Source of the DNA: UBA10133 sp964348455
GTDB taxonomy: Bacteria; Patescibacteriota; Microgenomatia; UBA1400; MFAQ01
Direction: 5' to 3'
DNA length: 7,756 bases
NCBI GenBank assembly: GCA_964348455.1
Contig: CAYGCQ010000037.1
Location: 1 to 7,756, forward strand
Numbering within the stretch: position 1 is the stretch's first letter; the number at the start of each line of letters is the position of its first letter. Shown here piece after piece: positions 4,541 to 7,756 of this stretch. A model generated the notes under the pieces. That model did not search any database. It saw nothing but the letters and a program-made list of their open reading frames with translations, and was not told where the DNA came from. The translations under genes and the position numbers were made by a program.

Positions 4541-5812
4541 CTATACTGTCTGATGCATGCTGTCGTTTGGAGTTGTGATTTCTGCGACTCGGACTTGGAC
4601 TGGACTGTTACTGGTAAAGATTGCTCCACCTGTGGCAATTTGACTTCGATTTGGTGATGTTCTTGTAAGGCATAGGTGACCAGCACCGAAATAGGTTTCA
4701 CCAAATTTTGGCTTGGTCACCACTTGATAGTCGATTTTTCTGCCCTCAATTATGTCATCTAGGTTAAAACCAGCAATCTCTGCGCCGAACATACTAATAA
4801 AGGCAATTCCAAGCTGGGGGTCTGCGACGATTCCTCTTTGCGGCGTGACTAGACCATAACCACAGGCTTCACTTAAACCTTGATTGTTGCATAAGACTCT
4901 GTCATAGAGTTTTCCGTCGATAAGAATTCTGAAGAATGGAAGCTCTTCACCCGAGTATCGTTGACCGGATCCGTTACCTTCTCCGCCAATAAGGACCAGG
5001 TCATGTCCTTTGTAGTTGAGGCAGGTAATGGTATTAATGGACATAAGTCCGTTTGGATCTTTCATTTGATCGTGTAATGAGTGTTCGGAAAAACTCTTTC
5101 CGCCGTCTTTGCTGATATATAGACCGGTTCCTGACCACAACCTACCGGTCTCTTCATCTTTTGGAGAAAGGCAACCTCCGGCGTAAATAAGGCGGTTTTT
5201 TTGATCGTAAGCAATCGATCTGATCATGTGGAAGGATAAATTTTCAAATGGGATTGGCTTGCCCCAGTCAAAAATACCGTTTGTGTGGTTCATGAGTCTA
5301 CTTAAACTGGTTTTGTATGCTCCACCAAAGCCAGCGATAATTAAATCACTACCCACCACACAGCCTGTTTGCGGACCACCTGACATTTTGTTTTCGGAGA
5401 TACTGGCATCAATCTTGACCTGTTCATCGCCAAATTTGTAAACAGAAATACTATAATCCGCTAGCAGTAATACACAATTGTCTCTTAAAGGGACCATGTC
5501 GCGTGCAGTGTTTGTATTTGATGAAATATCTGCCGGGTGAGGGACGGCTAATGTGTTCCAAGTTGAACCACCATCATTTGAAATTTGGGTGCCTTTATCG
5601 TAGGTGCTGGCAAGAATTTGTTCCGGATCCCGAGGGTTAATGATTAGTGACCTGACCCCATCATTGTTTTTCAATGAAGGTCCAATTTCTTTCCATTTTA
5701 GACTTAGTGCCTCCTTTTCCGGAAGAGCATCGAGTAGCCGATCTGGCAAAAATAAACTCCCTCCTGCAGATAGGAGTATTTTCCCAAATTCTCTTCTGGT
5801 AAGTTCAGTCAT
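4541..5812 (-). CDS. Tat-signal beta-propeller protein with BNR/Asp-box repeats
   Basis: A 423-residue protein when started at ATG 5812. TRREFGK (5-11) followed by a mildly hydrophobic segment (12-22) matches a twin-arginine signal, suggesting export in a folded state. The rest is beta-rich with two clear Asp-box motifs, SNDGGSTW (78-85) and SKDGGKSF (234-241). Repeated blades such as GVRSLIINPRDPEQILAST (52-70) and IRSIAYDQKNRLIYAGG (197-213) resemble sialidase/sortilin/Ycf48-like propellers. Such folds bind ligands or carry glycosidase sites, but I see no catalytic signature, so no substrate can be named. A longer reading from GTG 5863 exists, but it lies inside the leader hairpin and would bury the Tat motif. 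The ribosome site before 5812 is weak (AAAG). It is monocistronic, from the promoter at 5908-5936 to the terminator at 4374-4407. Confidence 0.75.
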   Translation of the reverse strand: MTELTRREFGKILLSAGGSLFLPDRLLDALPEKEALSLKWKEIGPSLKNNDGVRSLIINPRDPEQILASTYDKGTQISNDGGSTWNTLAVPHPADISSNTNTARDMVPLRDNCVLLLADYSISVYKFGDEQVKIDASISENKMSGGPQTGCVVGSDLIIAGFGGAYKTSLSRLMNHTNGIFDWGKPIPFENLSFHMIRSIAYDQKNRLIYAGGCLSPKDEETGRLWSGTGLYISKDGGKSFSEHSLHDQMKDPNGLMSINTITCLNYKGHDLVLIGGEGNGSGQRYSGEELPFFRILIDGKLYDRVLCNNQGLSEACGYGLVTPQRGIVADPQLGIAFISMFGAEIAGFNLDDIIEGRKIDYQVVTKPKFGETYFGAGHLCLTRTSPNRSQIATGGAIFTSNSPVQVRVAEITTPNDSMHQTV

Positions 5813-5850
5813 TGATATATCTTTAGGTATCAGAAGAGCTAAGTCAAGCC

Positions 5851-5884
5851 CTAAAAGAAACACCCCTTGCGGGGCGTTCTTTAG
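5851..5884 (-). terminator. Terminator-like hairpin in the leader of the beta-propeller gene
   Basis: On the minus strand CTAAAGAACGCCCC, loop GCAA, GGGGTGTTTCTTTTAG pairs over 14 bp with two bulged T and one G-U. TTTCTTTT forms its 3' arm. It lies 38 nt upstream of the ATG at 5812 and about 16 nt after the predicted transcription start. The upstream gene already has its own terminator at 5981-6010, so this is better read as an attenuator or the end of a small RNA. It lacks a T-run beyond the stem, so termination strength is uncertain. Confidence 0.5.
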
Positions 5885-5900
5885 TAATCTTGCGACTACT
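5851..5900 (-). ncRNA. Predicted ~50-nt leader with two GCAA hairpins (copy 3)
   Basis: From the predicted start near 5900 the minus strand forms TAGTAGTC, loop GCAA, GATTACTA (5901-5882), an 8-bp stem with one G-U pair. The larger GCAA hairpin follows directly and shares bases 5884-5882 with the first. CCCTA (5905-5901 region) can also pair with TAGGG (5853-5849) to enclose both, provided transcription starts early enough. The overlap of the two hairpins makes them partly exclusive, as expected of a switch. Confidence 0.45.
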
Positions 5901-5907
5901 AGGGTTT

Positions 5908-5936
5908 ATTAAACAGTATTAATTAATACTTGTCAA
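5908..5936 (-). promoter_or_regulatory. Promoter with perfect 16-bp palindrome in the spacer
   Basis: On the minus strand TTGACA (5936-5931), a 17-bp spacer and TTTAAT (5913-5908). The spacer holds AGTATTAATTAATACT (5930-5915), a perfect 16-bp palindrome that abuts the -35 box. A dimeric regulator bound there would block RNA polymerase, so repression is likely (inference). It drives the leader and the beta-propeller gene. Confidence 0.7.
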
Positions 5937-5980
5937 GAGGTAATTTGTCCACATTTCCGGGGTCATGGTTTTTGGCATGA

Positions 5981-6010
5981 AAAAAGCCCCGCGATGTCGC
6001 GGGGCTTTTT
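5981..6010 (-). terminator. Strong terminator, potentially bidirectional
   Basis: AAAAAGCCCCGCGA (5981-5994) and TCGCGGGGCTTTTT (5997-6010) are perfect complements over 14 bp around a two-base apex. T-runs are present on both strands. It lies 11 nt after the stop of the minus-strand gene at 6022 and serves as its terminator. No plus-strand gene needs it. Confidence 0.9.
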
Positions 6011-6021
6011 GAACCTTCGAG

Positions 6022-6483
6022 CTAGGCGATGGTCACACGAGTGACTTCGATTTGCCTGCCCTTGCCGGCAGCCCTTTCGATCTGGGCGCGTCGGTTAATG
6101 GGATTCATGGCGGCGAAGTCGATGCTGCCCGGATTTTCGTAACGTTTCACCGTCCAGCCGCTATCCTCGGTCATGGCGATGAAGATCGCAGCCAGCTGGC
6201 TATCATCGACATCGGAGATTGCGGCAACAAACGAAACCTTGCCGTATTTCCGGTGTGCCGCTACGAGCTTGTAGCCGAGGCTGTGAAGCTGCTGAATCGT
6301 CGTGTCGAACATGAGCGGTCCCGCTCCATCCTTCATAAGGCTGACGCCTTCTGACGGGACGAAACCTGCCGGAATTTTCGGAGCTCCGTATTTGACCTGG
6401 CGTGAGATCTTTTTTAGGGACTCGCAAAAACGCCGCTGGGTCGGGTCTGAAGCCAAAAGGAATGAAATTATAATTTTTTTCAT
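6022..6483 (-). CDS. GC-rich orphan protein of unknown function
   Basis: A 153-residue protein I do not recognise. After a short AT-rich start (MKKIIISFLLASD) the sequence is mixed alpha/beta. SLGYKLVAAHRKYGKVSFVAAISDVDDSQLAAIF at about 68-102 looks like two strands and a helix of a small globular domain; the C terminus is basic (ERAAGKGRQIEVTRVTIA). The first ten residues are not long enough for a secretion signal. GC content is about 57% over 6061-6240 by hand count, against roughly 33% in a sample of the neighbouring paralog gene. This suggests different codon usage or transfer. The ATG at 6483 lacks a good Shine-Dalgarno sequence and follows a CCCCCC run. A five-codon reading frame from 6497 (MVYPP) ends in an ATGA overlap with it. 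The gene has its own promoter (6575-6603) and terminator. Confidence 0.7.
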   Translation of the reverse strand: MKKIIISFLLASDPTQRRFCESLKKISRQVKYGAPKIPAGFVPSEGVSLMKDGAGPLMFDTTIQQLHSLGYKLVAAHRKYGKVSFVAAISDVDDSQLAAIFIAMTEDSGWTVKRYENPGSIDFAAMNPINRRAQIERAAGKGRQIEVTRVTIA

Positions 6484-6527
6484 GGGGGGTAAACCATCCT
6501 TTTTTGAAATATGGAAAGGTACGATTA

Positions 6528-6549
6528 GCCTGGGTCACTTACTCCAGGC
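6528..6549 (-). other. Leader hairpin upstream of the GC-rich gene
   Basis: On the minus strand GCCTGG (6549-6544), a 10-nt loop and CCAGGC (6533-6528) form a 6-bp GC-rich stem. It lies in the ~85-nt leader between the promoter and ATG 6483. No T-run follows, so it is not a terminator. It could affect mRNA stability or translation. Confidence 0.4.
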
Positions 6550-6574
6550 ACAAAAGGGAACAGCTAACTGGCCT

Positions 6575-6603
6575 ATAATAGCATACTTGTGCGTGGATGT
6601 CAA
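6575..6603 (-). promoter_or_regulatory. Strong extended -10 promoter of the GC-rich gene
   Basis: On the minus strand TTGACA (6603-6598), a 17-bp spacer ending in TGC, then TATTAT (6580-6575): 11 of 12 consensus positions plus the TGn extension. It begins 13 nt after the upstream gene's terminator and should give a transcript starting near 6568. This is the best promoter in the window. Confidence 0.8.
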
Positions 6604-6615
6604 GTGTGTGAGCCT

Positions 6616-6639
6616 AAAAACCCCACCTAAGAGGTGGGG
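6616..6639 (-). terminator. Terminator containing the upstream gene's stop codon
   Basis: On the minus strand CCCCACCT (6639-6632), a 3-nt loop and AGGTGGGG (6628-6621) pair perfectly over 8 bp and are followed by TTTTT (6620-6616). The TAG stop of the second paralog (6629-6627) lies in the loop and start of the 3' arm, so the last codons are the stem itself. A terminating ribosome would cover the hairpin. Confidence 0.85.
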
Positions 6640-7199
6640 TGGGGAAGGCGGGAAGGAGAAACTTGACTTGAGTATTCTGTGAACAGTCTCTCGCTGGCCT
6701 CTAGGCCAACCAGATACCAGGGGTCATTGTTTAATGGATGAACCCGGCAAAATGAGTAGATTGGGGCGGCGGTAATCATGGGATCTGAAATAAAGGGCTC
6801 AAAATATCTGACGATTTGAGGAAGTGACCTGGTTTTGTACCGATTGTACAGAATGATGGATGGCTCCGGGGAAGGGACGCAGACTACTTCGATGGATTTT
6901 TCAAGACTGTGGTGCTGTGCGTACCAGGCGCCAAAAATTAGGTGAGGAACTGTTGAGAATCCGAGAAAATAATAATCAATGTCTCTTTCTGAGGCTTGGA
7001 ATGTTTCGCAAATCCAAGGGATCTCATCTGCTAACAAAGCCCGGTTTGAAATGTTTATTTCGCCCAAGTAAAACGCTATAACATTAGCCGGATGGATGCC
7101 TTTAGCAATATTTTTGGAAATTTTTCTTGCAATTTCATCATCTAGATTTGGTAGAAATGGTGAATTTTTATAAAGAACCTGATTTGTATCGGCATACAT
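6627..7199 (-). CDS. Unknown protein, tandem paralog 2
   Basis: A 190-residue soluble protein of an unrecognised family, paralogous to the gene just upstream. Shared landmarks are MY-D at the N terminus, SPFLP (13-17), GIHP (34-37), a Trp at 62, YYFLG (76-80), DPM...FC (139-151) and DPWYLVGLE (159-167). No signal peptide or membrane helix is evident. AAGGAG (7211-7206) sits 6 nt before ATG 7199 but only 3 nt before ATG 7202; the paralog also begins MY, so 7199 is preferred. That start overlaps the upstream TGA by one base (TGATG), implying translational coupling. The last ~11 residues (VSPSRLPHPTS) have no counterpart in the paralog and are encoded partly by the terminator stem. Confidence 0.8.
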   Translation of the reverse strand: MYADTNQVLYKNSPFLPNLDDEIARKISKNIAKGIHPANVIAFYLGEINISNRALLADEIPWICETFQASERDIDYYFLGFSTVPHLIFGAWYAQHHSLEKSIEVVCVPSPEPSIILYNRYKTRSLPQIVRYFEPFISDPMITAAPIYSFCRVHPLNNDPWYLVGLEASERLFTEYSSQVSPSRLPHPTS

Positions 7200-7738
7200 C
7201 ATAATCTCCTTGAGAGCTCTTGATACACCTGAATTCCAACCTCAAGTCCGGTAAAGAACCAGAAATCGTCGTAGAGGACGTCTAGTTTGCAAAAATCAAA
7301 TAGAGGCTTGACGGCCTCGAAAGGGTCCTGAGTTAAAGGGTTGATGAGGGTGGATGCTTTATCTAGATTTCGAAACATGTAATCACGAATTAATTGAATG
7401 TTTTTATCATCTGCGTCAGGAAAGAGAAAGTCGATAATTTCTTGAGGAGGAAGATTTTCCAACATATCCGCGGCAATTATGAATGTACTGGGGATGATGG
7501 TGCCAAAAAAGAAAAGGTCGGCGGTGTACTCAAAATGTTCGAAAATCCAGTCTGAATGTTCGTTCATAAAACCGCTGTGTTCATTGCAAACTGATCTGGT
7601 TTCTTGGGCCAAGGCAGTAACCGGGTGAAATCCTTCGTCGTGAATTAATATGTTGAGGGTTGCGAGAGACTCTTGAACTATTTTCGGAATAAACGGAGAG
7701 TCTATGAAAAGTACGCTTGATGGATCTTTGAAGTACAT
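7199..7738 (-). CDS. Unknown protein, tandem paralog 1
   Basis: A 179-residue protein of the same unrecognised family as its downstream neighbour. Conserved blocks are SPFIP (14-18), GFHP (36-39), W64, LFFFG (75-79), DPF...FDFC (138-150) and FWFFTGLE (159-166). It is acidic and aromatic-rich, with no signal peptide or membrane helix evident, so it is probably cytoplasmic. The ATG has a strong Shine-Dalgarno sequence, AAGGAGG (7749-7743), at 4-nt spacing. The promoter, and possibly more members of the family, lie beyond the right edge. Tandem duplication with diverged surface residues is typical of proteins that form a heterodimer or have split functions (inference). Confidence 0.8.
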   Translation of the reverse strand: MYFKDPSSVLFIDSPFIPKIVQESLATLNILIHDEGFHPVTALAQETRSVCNEHSGFMNEHSDWIFEHFEYTADLFFFGTIIPSTFIIAADMLENLPPQEIIDFLFPDADDKNIQLIRDYMFRNLDKASTLINPLTQDPFEAVKPLFDFCKLDVLYDDFWFFTGLEVGIQVYQELSRRL

Positions 7739-7756
7739 GTGACCTCCTTAGAATTT

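Noticed and set aside
4333..4704. Minus-strand frame of 123 codons overlapping the end of the beta-propeller gene
   Set aside because: It is out of frame with that gene and runs through the G-rich repeat, a promoter and the strong terminator. Its composition (Gln/Ser/Thr-rich, then Lys/Phe) follows the DNA rather than a protein family.
6203..6538. Minus-strand frame of 111 codons from a GTG at 6538, overlapping the GC-rich gene
   Set aside because: After the first ~45 residues it becomes Arg/Ser-rich, as expected for the wrong frame of GC-rich coding DNA. The 6483 frame is longer and more protein-like. A programmed frameshift was considered, but no slippery site stands out.

Overview
The window looks like chromosome from a Patescibacteria/CPR-type bacterium, probably Microgenomates-like. 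This is an inference from overall style: moderate-to-low GC, mostly unrecognised small proteins, a DUF378 protein, Gram-positive-like surface proteins (a lipoprotein and a signal-anchored enzyme), very short intergenic hairpin terminators and TTGACA-type promoters. TGA is used as an ordinary stop (ends of the genes at 170 and 7199), so the code is the standard bacterial one. Almost everything is on the minus strand; the only convincing plus-strand gene is the DUF378 membrane protein at 1088-1342.

Layout, in the direction of minus-strand transcription (right to left). (1) 7738-6627: two tandem paralogous genes of unknown function, translationally coupled, closed by a terminator that contains the second gene's stop codon. 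(2) 6603-5980: a strong extended -10 promoter, a short leader, a GC-rich orphan gene (6483-6022) and a 14-bp hairpin terminator. (3) 5936-4541: a consensus promoter with a perfect 16-bp palindrome in its spacer, a short hairpin-rich leader, then a beta-propeller protein with Asp-box repeats and a Tat-like signal. (4) 4469-1421: a promoter with a 60-nt RNA and very strong terminator, a second promoter, then a two-gene cell-wall operon. The first gene is a lipoprotein that seems to fuse an NlpC/P60-like cysteine peptidase to an L,D-transpeptidase-like domain. The second is a membrane-anchored NodB-type polysaccharide deacetylase with a substituted metal motif. (5) 1020-170: a promoter, a hairpin leader and a coiled-coil protein of unknown function. 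(6) 173-56: one more promoter and hairpin RNA, leading off the left edge.

The most interesting signal is not a protein. Four minus-strand loci (near 56-173, 901-1020, 4374-4469 and 5851-5936) share one architecture. Each has an exact TTGACA, a 17-bp spacer, a -10 box, a predicted start at an AG dinucleotide, a hairpin starting at or near +1, and an intrinsic-terminator hairpin 50-85 nt later, usually with a GCAA tetraloop. Two of the terminator hairpins lie between a promoter and the gene it would serve, where no neighbouring gene needs a terminator. These may be a family of small RNAs or of attenuator/riboswitch leaders. The cell-wall operon is the clearest functional story: both enzymes would act outside the membrane on peptidoglycan or surface polysaccharide.
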